Source: Janthinobacterium aquaticum (lineage in GTDB: Bacteria; Pseudomonadota; Gammaproteobacteria; Burkholderiales; Burkholderiaceae_D). Taken from it: a stretch of 64,000 bases of DNA. Below the pieces are notes generated by a model that was not told the origin of the DNA, did not search any database, and saw only the letters and a program-made list of their open reading frames with translations. Shown piece by piece: positions 18,451 to 26,296 of the stretch. The position numbers and the translations under genes were made by a program. The stretch lies in the NCBI RefSeq assembly GCF_009208565.1, contig NZ_WFLK01000004.1, positions 248,001 through 312,000 on the forward strand, written 5' to 3'. The stretch's first letter is position 1; every line of letters begins with the position of its first letter.

Positions 18451-19265
18451 CCCTGCGCCGTCCTGTGGACGCCATCTCCACCACTGCCATTGCTACCTTG
18501 ATTGTGCTCGTGGCGCTGTTTCCCATCCTGTGGGCGGTGCTCAATTCATTCAAGGAGCTGATGGATATCGTCACGCCCGTGCCGCGCTTTGTTTTCAGCC
18601 CCACGCTGGCCAACTACCGCCAGGTGCTGGCCAGCCCCGAAGTGCTGACGGGTCTGGGTAACAGCGTGGCCATCGTCGGCATTGCCGTGCTGCTGGGGGC
18701 CGTTCTGGGCGTGCCGGCTGCCTACGCGATTGCGCGCTATCCGGTGCCGGCCAAGAAGGACATCCAGTTTTTTCTGCTGTCCTTGCGTTTCCTGCCGCCG
18801 GTAGCAGTGGCCATTCCGCTCATCTCGATCTGGATCGACCTGGGACTGTACGACTCGCGCCTGTCGATGATCGTCACCTATCTGCTGGTGACGCTGTCGA
18901 CCATTATCTGGCTGTCGATACCAGCCTTTGCGCGCATACCCAAAGAGATCGAGGAAGCGGCAGCGCTCGACGGCTACGGGCCGTACCAGGTGTTCTGGCG
19001 CGTGGCGCTGCCGGTGGCGTCCAAGACGCTGATGGGCGGCATCGTGTTCAGCTTCGTGCTGGTCTGGAATGAACTGATGATCGCGCTGGCGCTGACCTCG
19101 TCGAAAAGCGTCACCTTGCCGGTGATTGCCTCGGCCTTTACCTCGATGGGCCAGGAGGTGCCGTGGGGCGTGGTCAACGCCTCCACCGTCCTGCTGGCGC
19201 TGCCGCCACTGCTGTTTGTCGGCATCCTGGGGCGGCTGCTCAACTCCATGCTCAAACATAAATAA
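18438..19265 (+). CDS. Polyol ABC transporter permease 2 (MalG-type)
   Basis: The start at 18438 lies inside the end of the preceding permease gene (13-base overlap), giving a 275-residue protein; earlier in-frame starts would overlap much further and lack family similarity. It has six membrane helices and an EAA loop, EIEEAAALDGYGPYQVFWRV, typical of MalG/SmoG subunits. With permease 1 it forms the membrane channel. The dehydrogenase gene begins 30 bases on. Confidence 0.9.
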   Translation: MGKLTLRRPVDAISTTAIATLIVLVALFPILWAVLNSFKELMDIVTPVPRFVFSPTLANYRQVLASPEVLTGLGNSVAIVGIAVLLGAVLGVPAAYAIARYPVPAKKDIQFFLLSLRFLPPVAVAIPLISIWIDLGLYDSRLSMIVTYLLVTLSTIIWLSIPAFARIPKEIEEAAALDGYGPYQVFWRVALPVASKTLMGGIVFSFVLVWNELMIALALTSSKSVTLPVIASAFTSMGQEVPWGVVNASTVLLALPPLLFVGILGRLLNSMLKHK

Positions 19266-19295
19266 GCCATATCACAACCGATCAAGGACATCATC

Positions 19296-20330
19296 ATGCA
19301 AACACTGGTACTGGAAAAAATCGACAACATCACGCTGCGCGAGATCGACCTGCCGCTGGCAGTGGGGCCGCGCGACGTGAAAATCAGAATACACACGGTG
19401 GGCATCTGCGGCAGCGATGTGCACTACTTCAAGCACGGCGGAATCGGCCCGTTCGTGGTCGAAGAGCCGATGGTGCTGGGCCATGAGGCGTCTGGCGTGG
19501 TGGCCGAAGTGGGCGAACAGGTCACGCACCTGAAAGTGGGCGACCGTGTCTGCATGGAGCCGGGCGTGCCGCAGTTCGATTCGCCGGCCACCATGCGCGG
19601 GCTGTACAACCTGGACCCGGCCGTGCGCTTCTGGGCCACTCCGCCGATCCACGGTTGCCTCACGCCCTACGTGGTGCATCCGGCTGCCTTTACCTTCAAG
19701 CTCCCCGACAATGTCAGCTTCGGAGAGGGCGCCATCGTCGAGCCGCTGGCCATCGGCCTGCAGGCGGCGACCAAGGCGGCCATCAAGCCGGGCGACGTGG
19801 CGGTCGTGATCGGCGCCGGCACCATCGGTGCCATGACGGCGCTCGCGGCGCTTGCCGGTGGCTGCTCGCGCGTGATCCTGGCCGACCTGGTGCCGGAAAA
19901 GCTGGCGCTGTTTGCCGGCAATCCGGCCGTGACCACGGTCGATGTGCGCCATGCCAGCCTGTCCGAGGTGGTGCAACAGGCCACCGAAGGCTGGGGCGCC
20001 GACGTCGTGTTCGAGGCGAGCGGCAGCCTGCGCGCCTATGACAATATCATCGACCTGCTGTGCCCGAACGGCTGCCTGGTGCTGGTCGGCATGCCACCGG
20101 AAAAAGTGCCATTCGATATCGTGGCCATCCAGGCCAAGGAGGTGCGCATCGAGTCGGTGTTCCGCTACGCCAATATCTTCCCGCGCGCGATCGCCTTGCT
20201 CGCTTCCGGCAAGATCGATGTCAAACCTTTCATCTCGCGCACCTTCGGCTTTGCCGATGGCGTGCAGGCGTTCAAAGAGGCGGCCAAGGGCCAGCCCGGC
20301 GACGTGAAAATACAGATCGAGCTGGCTTGA
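19296..20330 (+). CDS. Zinc-dependent polyol (xylitol/sorbitol/arabitol) dehydrogenase
   Basis: The 344-residue medium-chain dehydrogenase has catalytic zinc ligands C38 (ICGSDVHY), H63-E64 (GHEASG) and a later Glu in AIVEPLAIG, and a nucleotide-binding [10 protein letters not shown]. The lobe that holds structural zinc in many relatives has lost its cysteines: the stretch after MEPGVPQ reads [15 protein letters not shown], as in sorbitol dehydrogenases without structural zinc. It would oxidise the imported polyol at C2 or C4 with NAD. Because a xylulokinase but no fructokinase is present, D-arabitol or xylitol to D-xylulose is the most economical reaction. Confidence 0.83.
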   Translation: MQTLVLEKIDNITLREIDLPLAVGPRDVKIRIHTVGICGSDVHYFKHGGIGPFVVEEPMVLGHEASGVVAEVGEQVTHLKVGDRVCMEPGVPQFDSPATMRGLYNLDPAVRFWATPPIHGCLTPYVVHPAAFTFKLPDNVSFGEGAIVEPLAIGLQAATKAAIKPGDVAVVIGAGTIGAMTALAALAGGCSRVILADLVPEKLALFAGNPAVTTVDVRHASLSEVVQQATEGWGADVVFEASGSLRAYDNIIDLLCPNGCLVLVGMPPEKVPFDIVAIQAKEVRIESVFRYANIFPRAIALLASGKIDVKPFISRTFGFADGVQAFKEAAKGQPGDVKIQIELA

Positions 20331-20354
20331 GCCAGCCGTCAAGGAGACCAGAAC

Positions 20355-21473
20355 ATGGCAAGCATCGCCTGCAGGCAGCTGCACAAGACCTATGACCAGA
20401 AAACGGCGGTGCTGCAGCCGTTCGACCTGGAAATCGACGATGGCGAATTCATCGTCCTGCTCGGCCCTTCGGGCTGCGGCAAGTCCACTTTGCTGCGCAT
20501 GGTGGCAGGGCTGGAAGACATCAGCAGCGGCGAGCTGCTGATCGGCCAGAACGTTGTCAACGACCTGCCGGCGCGCGAGCGAAACGTGGCCATGGTGTTC
20601 CAGAACTACGCGCTCTATCCGCACATGACGGTGTACGACAATATCGCTTTTGGCCTGCGCCGGCTGAAAGTGCCGGCCGTCGAGATCGACCGCCGCGTGC
20701 GCGAGGTGGCGGCCATCCTGAGCCTCGATGCGCTGCTCGAGCGCAAGCCGCGCGCCATGTCCGGCGGCCAGCAGCAGCGCACCGCCATCGCACGCGCCAT
20801 GATCAAGACGCCGCAGGTGTTCCTGTTCGACGAACCGCTGTCGAACCTGGACGCCAAGTTGCGCGCGCAGCTGCGCGCCGATATCAAGCGGCTGCACCGG
20901 CGCCTGCGCACCACCACGCTGTACGTCACGTACGACCAGCTCGAAGCGATGACGCTGGCCGACCGCGTGGTGCTGATGAAGGGCGGCCATATCGAGCAGA
21001 TCGGCACGCCGGCCGAGTTGTACAACCATCCTCGCACGCTGTTTGCAGCCGGCTTTATCGGCACGCCGGCCATGAACTTCATCGACGGCGTGATTGAAAA
21101 GGTGGACGGACAGACCGTGCTCGCTTGCGCCGGCTATCGCTGGCCGCTGGCGTCGAGCCGCTTTGCCTCGCTCGCTGCCGGCCACAAGGTGGTATTCGGC
21201 CTGCGCCCCAACCATTTGCGCGCTGCTGCAGCCGATACGCCCGGCGCGGCCGGGGTGCATGGCCTGCGCTGCGTGGTCGACCTGGTCGAGCTGCTGGGCG
21301 CCGAAGCGCTGATCAGCTTTCAGTGCGGGCAGGTGAATCTGTCGGCGCTGCTGCCGGCGCATGGCGCCGGTGGCGACGCGCAGCCGGGCCAGGCGCTGGC
21401 GCTGGCCTTCGATGAAGCGCATATGCACCTGTTCGACGCCGATAGCGGCCTGGTGCTGGCAGCGGTAGAATAG
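20355..21473 (+). CDS. Polyol ABC transporter ATPase (MalK/UgpC-type) with substituted H-loop
   Basis: The 372-residue protein has Walker A GPSGCGKST (37-45), signature MSGGQQQR, Walker B VFLFDEPLSNLD and a C-terminal TOBE/OB regulatory domain from about 235. The start follows AAGGAGA. The switch (H-loop) position is Tyr193 in YVTYDQLEAM instead of the near-invariant His of YVTHDQ; the codon is TAC at 20931-20933. In MalK this histidine is required for normal ATP hydrolysis, so activity may be reduced or altered. It energises the two permeases of the operon. Confidence 0.88.
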   Translation: MASIACRQLHKTYDQKTAVLQPFDLEIDDGEFIVLLGPSGCGKSTLLRMVAGLEDISSGELLIGQNVVNDLPARERNVAMVFQNYALYPHMTVYDNIAFGLRRLKVPAVEIDRRVREVAAILSLDALLERKPRAMSGGQQQRTAIARAMIKTPQVFLFDEPLSNLDAKLRAQLRADIKRLHRRLRTTTLYVTYDQLEAMTLADRVVLMKGGHIEQIGTPAELYNHPRTLFAAGFIGTPAMNFIDGVIEKVDGQTVLACAGYRWPLASSRFASLAAGHKVVFGLRPNHLRAAAADTPGAAGVHGLRCVVDLVELLGAEALISFQCGQVNLSALLPAHGAGGDAQPGQALALAFDEAHMHLFDADSGLVLAAVE

Positions 21474-21499
21474 TCCACCACAACGCGCAAGGGACTGCC

Positions 21500-22378
21500 G
21501 TGACGCCTGACCTGGAACTGATCCATAAACCAATGCACGAATCGTTCCGTGCCTGGGCGCACGGCTATCCGCATGCGGTGGCCAAATGGCATTTCCATCC
21601 CGAGTACGAACTGCACATCATTACCGAGTCGACCGGCAAGTTTTTTGTCGGTGACCATATCGGCAACCATGCGCCGGGTAACCTGGTGCTGACCGGTCCC
21701 AACCTGCCGCACAACTGGATCAGCGAACTGGCCGAGGGCGTGCGGCTGGCCGAGCGCGACCTGGTGCTGCAGTTCTCCAGCGACTTTATCGAGCGCTGCG
21801 CGCAGCTGCTGCCGGAACTGGCGCCGGTCGGGGTGCTGATGCAGGATGCGGCGCGCGGGCTGCAGTTTCCCGATGCGCTGGGCCTGGAGCTGGCACCGCT
21901 GATGCAGGAGCTGACCACGGCGCAGGGACCGCGCCGGGTCGAACTGTTTGCACGCGTGCTGGGTGCACTGTGCGACTGCCGCGAACGCCGGCCGCTGGCC
22001 AGCGCCAATTACCTGGCGCAGGCAGGGCGCTATATGTCCTCGACCATCAACCAGGTGCTGGCCTATATCAAACAGAACATCACGCTCGATTTTTGCGAGC
22101 AGGACGTGGCCGACGTAGCCGAGATGAATACGCTCAAATTCACGCGCTTTTTTCGCAAGCACACGGGCATGTCGTTTATCCACTATGTCAACCAGGAACG
22201 CATAGCGCTGGCCTGCGAGCTGCTGATGAACACCGATCTGAAGGTAACCGAAATCTGCTACCGCACCGGCTTTAACAACCTGTCCAATTTCAACCGCCAG
22301 TTCCTGGCCTATAAGCAGATGTCGCCGTCGAAGTTTCGCGCCTGCCTGCTGATGAACCTGAACGAACCGGCCGCCTGA
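21500..22378 (+). CDS. AraC family regulator of the polyol operon
   Basis: The 292-residue protein has an N-terminal cupin-like sensor (HPEYELHIITESTGKFFVGD) and two C-terminal helix-turn-helix motifs: CEQDVADVAEMNTLKFTRFF and the final KVTEICYRTGFNNLSNFNRQ. Length and order resemble MtlR of pseudomonads, which activates a mannitol/arabitol operon. It sits within the operon between the ATPase and kinase genes, so it is probably autoregulated and senses the imported polyol. Confidence 0.9.
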   Translation: MTPDLELIHKPMHESFRAWAHGYPHAVAKWHFHPEYELHIITESTGKFFVGDHIGNHAPGNLVLTGPNLPHNWISELAEGVRLAERDLVLQFSSDFIERCAQLLPELAPVGVLMQDAARGLQFPDALGLELAPLMQELTTAQGPRRVELFARVLGALCDCRERRPLASANYLAQAGRYMSSTINQVLAYIKQNITLDFCEQDVADVAEMNTLKFTRFFRKHTGMSFIHYVNQERIALACELLMNTDLKVTEICYRTGFNNLSNFNRQFLAYKQMSPSKFRACLLMNLNEPAA

Positions 22379-22421
22379 CGGCCATCTTTTATCCTGCCCT
22401 TCACCTTTCTAACGGACCCCC

Positions 22422-23897
22422 ATGACTTATCTCGGCATCGATATCGGCACCTCCGAAGTCAAAGCCATCCTGCTTGATGACGCGCAGGCCATCCTGGCAA
22501 CCAGCGGTGTGACGCTGCGCGTGGCCAGCCCGCATCCCGGCTGGTCCGAACAGAATCCCGAGGACTGGTGGCATGCCACGCTGGACGTGATTGCGGCCAT
22601 CCGCGCGGCCCAGCCGGTGGCGTTTTCGGGCCTGCGCGGCATCGGCCTGTCGGGCCAGATGCACGGCGCAACACTGCTCGACAAGCAGCAGCACGTGCTG
22701 CGCGCCGCCATCTTGTGGAACGACACGCGCGCCTTTGCCGAATGCGTGGAACTCGAAGCGCTGGTACCCGAATCGCGCGCCATTACCGGCAACCAGGCCA
22801 TGCCCGGCTTTACCGCGCCCAAGCTGCTGTGGCTGCAAAAATACGAGCCGGCGCTGTTTCGCGCCACCGCCAAGGTGCTGCTGCCCAAGGATTATGTGGC
22901 GCTGCGCCTGACGGGTGAGTTTGTGACCGATATGTCGGACGCTTCGGGCACGCTGTGGCTGGACGTGGCCAAACGCGACTGGTCCGATCGCATGCTGGCG
23001 GCCACCGGGCTGTCGCGCGAACATATGCCGCGCCTGGTCGAAGGCAGCGCGCCGGCCGCGCAGGTACGCCCGGCCTTGTGCGCCGAGTGGGGCATCAGCC
23101 ACCCGGTGCTGCTGGCCGGCGGCGCCGGCGACAATGCGGCTGCCGCCGTGGGACTGGGCGTGGTCGAGCCAGGCGCCGGCCTGCTGTCGCTGGGCACCTC
23201 GGGCGTGCTGTTTGCCGGCAGCGACGGCTTTGCGCCCAATCCGGGCCAGGGCGTGCATGCGTTCTGCCACTGCCTGCCCGGACGCTGGCACCAGATGAGC
23301 GTGATCCTGAGCGCCGCAGCCAGCCTGAGCTGGGTGGCGCAGCTGACGCAGTCAACCGATATCGGCGAACTGGTGGCGCAGGCTGCCAATGTGGAAGCGC
23401 GCAAGGCGCCGCTGTTCCTGCCTTACCTGAGCGGCGAGCGCACGCCGCACAATGACGCCAATGCGCGCGGCGTGTTTTTCGGGCTGGCCAGTGACCATGG
23501 CCGTGCCGAACTTGCCTACAGCGTGATGGAAGGCGTGGCCTTTGCCATGGCCGATGGCAACGAGGCGCTGCGCAGCGCCGGCACGCATCTGTCGCAGGCT
23601 TCGTTTGTCGGCGGCGGTTCGCGCAGCCGCTTCTGGGCCCAGCTGTGCGCCAGTGCATCGGGCATGACGGTGCTGCGCCACGACCATGGCGCAGCCGGCG
23701 GCACCATGGGCGCGGCGCGCCTGGCGCAGATGGCCGTGACAGGCCGTCCGCCAGTGGAAGTGTGCACGCGGCCACCGGTGGCCGAAGCCATTGCGCCGCA
23801 GGCCGACAGCGTGCTGGCCGACCGCCTGGCGCGCTACCGCCGCCTGTATCCCTTGCTGCGCGAGGAGTTTGCCGCAGCGGCCGAGGCAGCGCGCTGA
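22422..23897 (+). CDS. xylB: Xylulokinase
   Basis: The 491-residue FGGY kinase starts MTYLGIDIGTSEVKAILLDD, with the N-terminal ATPase-fold phosphate loop, an SGQMHGATLLD active-site segment typical of xylulokinases, LLAGGAGDNAAAAVGLG before the adenosine pocket and the C-terminal SFVGGGSRSRFWAQL motif. It phosphorylates D-xylulose to xylulose 5-phosphate, which enters the pentose phosphate pathway. Its place at the end of the operon makes xylulose the likely product of the dehydrogenase. Confidence 0.92.
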   Translation: MTYLGIDIGTSEVKAILLDDAQAILATSGVTLRVASPHPGWSEQNPEDWWHATLDVIAAIRAAQPVAFSGLRGIGLSGQMHGATLLDKQQHVLRAAILWNDTRAFAECVELEALVPESRAITGNQAMPGFTAPKLLWLQKYEPALFRATAKVLLPKDYVALRLTGEFVTDMSDASGTLWLDVAKRDWSDRMLAATGLSREHMPRLVEGSAPAAQVRPALCAEWGISHPVLLAGGAGDNAAAAVGLGVVEPGAGLLSLGTSGVLFAGSDGFAPNPGQGVHAFCHCLPGRWHQMSVILSAAASLSWVAQLTQSTDIGELVAQAANVEARKAPLFLPYLSGERTPHNDANARGVFFGLASDHGRAELAYSVMEGVAFAMADGNEALRSAGTHLSQASFVGGGSRSRFWAQLCASASGMTVLRHDHGAAGGTMGAARLAQMAVTGRPPVEVCTRPPVAEAIAPQADSVLADRLARYRRLYPLLREEFAAAAEAAR

Positions 23898-24020
23898 TTG
23901 ATGGCGCTCAAGCAGGTCACGAACAGGTGAAAATAGTGCGCTGATTCTTATATTATTTCCTTTCCGCAAGCTCCAGCAGTGTCGACTGGCGCTGCAAGGC
24001 GCGCTTTGCAAAGGAAATTC

Positions 24021-24056
24021 ATGGCCACCCATTTTCGCCTGCCTGGTGCCGCGTGA
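24021..24056 (+). CDS. Possible 11-codon leader peptide coupled to the GGDEF gene
   Basis: An ATG at 24021 has the best ribosome site in the area (AAAGGA, 24010-24015) and encodes only MATHFRLPGAA before a TGA. That stop overlaps the GTG start of the GGDEF-EAL gene as GTGA (24053-24056). The GTG itself has no good ribosome site, so translation of the large gene may depend on this leader. A sequencing frameshift is the alternative explanation. Confidence 0.4.
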   Translation: MATHFRLPGAA

Positions 24057-25861
24057 GCGCGTCCTGGCTGCTGCCGGGCATATTGCTCGGCTCGCTGCTC
24101 AGCTTGCTCTTATCGCTGTTGCTCAGTACGGTGCTGGCCTGGTGCGCGGCGCAGCGCCGGTACCGCCGGCGCGAAGGCAACGCGCGCGCGGCGGCGCTGC
24201 TGCAGGCCCTGCCTGCTGCCGTGATCGGCACCGACCGGCATGGCGTGGTGCGCTATCTGAACGCGCGTGCCGCCAGCCTGGGCGGCTTGCCGTCGGGGCA
24301 GGGCGTGGGCGCCTCGGTGGCGCAGCTGCTGCCGCTGTTCCACGACGGCGCCCCCATCGACATGGCGTGCCAGGTGCGCGACTGCGTGACGCAACAGGCG
24401 CTGCTCGACGTGTCGCGCGGCGCCGTGCTGCTGCGCCAGTCCGACGGCGCGCGCGTCGATGTGCAGTACAGCTGCGCGCCGCTGGCGCACGGCGATGGTG
24501 CGGTCCTGTTGCTGCACGATGTGTCGGCGCGCCGGCATGCCGAGCAGCAGCTTGAATTTATCGCCCACCACGATGGCCTGACCGGCCTGCCGAACCGCCT
24601 GCATTTCCAGATCCGCTGCGAGCACGCCATCGCCTATGCGCGGCGCCACCGTTCCCTGCTGGCCGTGCTGTTTGTCGATATCGACCGCTTCAAGCCCATC
24701 AACGACAGCCTGGGCCACGACGTGGGCGACGCGGTGCTGGCACAATTTGCGCAGCGGGTGCAGCAGTGCGTGCGCAAGGTCGATACGGTGGCGCGCCAGG
24801 GCGGTGACGAATTCATTATCCTGCTGACCGAACTGCATGCGGCGCAGGACGCCGAACGGGTGGCTGGAAAAATCATCGCCGCCATTGCCGCGCCGTTTGT
24901 CGTCAAGGAGTACAGCCTGTCGGTGGCCGCCAGCGTCGGCATTGCGCTGTATCCGGACGATGACGACGATGTGCCGGCGCTGATTGAAAAGGCCGACCTG
25001 GCCATGTACGCGGCCAAGCGGCGCGCGCCTGGCACCTTGCTGCGCTATGCGCCGCGCATGCAGGTGCAGTCCTGTTCGCGCGCCATCCTGGAAACGGCGC
25101 TGCGCCATGCGCTTGAGCGCAACGAATTCATGCTCCATTACCAGCCCAGGATCAATCTGCAGACGCGCACCATGACGGGCGTCAAGGCGCTGCTGCGCTG
25201 GAAGCATCCGGAGCAGGGCTTGATGATGCCGCTCGATTTTTTGCCGGTGCTCGAAGAAAGCACCCTGATCCTGCCGGTCGGCGCCTGGGTGCTGGCCACG
25301 GCGGTGGAGCAGGCCAGGTGCTGGCTACAGGAAGGGCACTGCCTGACGGTGTCGGTCAGCCTGTCGGCGCGCCAGTTCTACCAGCGCGATATCGCGCGCA
25401 ATGTTGGCGCCGCACTGGCAGCGGCCGGCGTGCCCGGCCACTGCATCGAACTGGATATCGCTGCCGGCATCCTGATCGATCGCAACTACAATTGCGAGCA
25501 GATACTGCAGCAGTTTCGCCAGCTGGGCATGACGATTTGCATCAGCGACTTTGGCACCGGCGAGGCGTCGCTCAAGCTGCTCAGGCGCTTCCCGGCCGAC
25601 GCCGTCAGGATCGAAAAGTGTTTTGTCGATGAGCTGGGACGCGACAGCGAAGATGGCGCCAGCATGGCGCGCGCCATCGTGGCAATGGCGCGTACGCTGG
25701 GCCTGCGCACGATTGCCAGCGGCGTGGAAAACGCCGCGCAGCTGGCGCTGCTCTCCGACATGGGCTGCGATGAGGCGTTCGGCTATCTGCTGGGCCGCGC
25801 CATGACGCCGGCCGACATCGCGCCCCTGCCGGGCAACGCCATCAGCGCTGGTGCGAACTGA
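24053..25861 (+). CDS. PAS-GGDEF protein with degenerate EAL domain
   Basis: The 602-residue protein has an N-terminal membrane helix (about 5-30), a PAS-like domain (about 46-165), a GGDEF domain with intact GGDEF at 250-254 and an RKVD inhibitory site, and a C-terminal EAL-fold domain from about 345. The EAL signature reads KAL (K378), and other catalytic positions are changed: S436 for Asn, A471 for Glu, S498 for Asp, R519 for Lys, S556 for Glu, F577 for Gln. It is therefore probably a diguanylate cyclase whose EAL domain binds or regulates but does not hydrolyse c-di-GMP. Confidence 0.88.
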   Translation: MSASWLLPGILLGSLLSLLLSLLLSTVLAWCAAQRRYRRREGNARAAALLQALPAAVIGTDRHGVVRYLNARAASLGGLPSGQGVGASVAQLLPLFHDGAPIDMACQVRDCVTQQALLDVSRGAVLLRQSDGARVDVQYSCAPLAHGDGAVLLLHDVSARRHAEQQLEFIAHHDGLTGLPNRLHFQIRCEHAIAYARRHRSLLAVLFVDIDRFKPINDSLGHDVGDAVLAQFAQRVQQCVRKVDTVARQGGDEFIILLTELHAAQDAERVAGKIIAAIAAPFVVKEYSLSVAASVGIALYPDDDDDVPALIEKADLAMYAAKRRAPGTLLRYAPRMQVQSCSRAILETALRHALERNEFMLHYQPRINLQTRTMTGVKALLRWKHPEQGLMMPLDFLPVLEESTLILPVGAWVLATAVEQARCWLQEGHCLTVSVSLSARQFYQRDIARNVGAALAAAGVPGHCIELDIAAGILIDRNYNCEQILQQFRQLGMTICISDFGTGEASLKLLRRFPADAVRIEKCFVDELGRDSEDGASMARAIVAMARTLGLRTIASGVENAAQLALLSDMGCDEAFGYLLGRAMTPADIAPLPGNAISAGAN

Positions 25862-26240
25862 TGCATCTGTCGAGATGGCCCAGCAGCTGCAGCAGCGCGC
25901 GCCGGTCGACATAGTTGTTCATGGTGCTGCTGACCAGCACTTCGGGCGCCTTTGCCACGGCTTGCGTGGCCTCTTTCAGCGCCGTGCGCCAGGCTGTTGC
26001 ATCGGCTCCGGGAGCGTCGAGGGCGGCATGCACCGCTGCGCAACTGAAGTCATAGGCGTCAAAGCCGCAGCAGCCGGCCACGCACTGGGTTTCCAGGCGC
26101 GCCAGCAGCTCCCACAGGCCGTGCAGGTACGGATCAACTTCATGCGCGTGCGCATAGCAGCCATCGAGATCCCTGACCTCAATCCAGACGCCGTCTGCAA
26201 TCGGGATATCGTTCTTGTGTTCAGGCTCTGTCATGTTCAT
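25842..26240 (-). CDS. Hypothetical protein, 132 residues (possibly DUF6331-like)
   Basis: The soluble product contains a cysteine-rich centre, LETQCVAGCCGFDAYDFS, preceded by WELLARL, and a later VLVSSTMNNYVDRRALLQLL segment. I recall a similar cysteine pattern in a domain family of unknown function (DUF6331), but this is tentative. No signal peptide or membrane helix is seen. The gene converges on the GGDEF-EAL gene, and the two coding ends overlap by 20 bases (25842-25861), which may make their expression mutually interfering. Confidence 0.65.
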   Translation of the reverse strand: MNMTEPEHKNDIPIADGVWIEVRDLDGCYAHAHEVDPYLHGLWELLARLETQCVAGCCGFDAYDFSCAAVHAALDAPGADATAWRTALKEATQAVAKAPEVLVSSTMNNYVDRRALLQLLGHLDRCISSHQR

Positions 26241-26296
26241 CGGTCAGCTTATTGCGGTGCACGGCACTGTAGCAGCTTTCGCTCACGGCAGCCGGT

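Noticed and set aside
19272-21533. A 753-codon minus-strand frame opposite the polyol dehydrogenase and ATPase
   Set aside because: His/Arg/Gln-rich translation without any domain, mirroring two clear genes on the plus strand.
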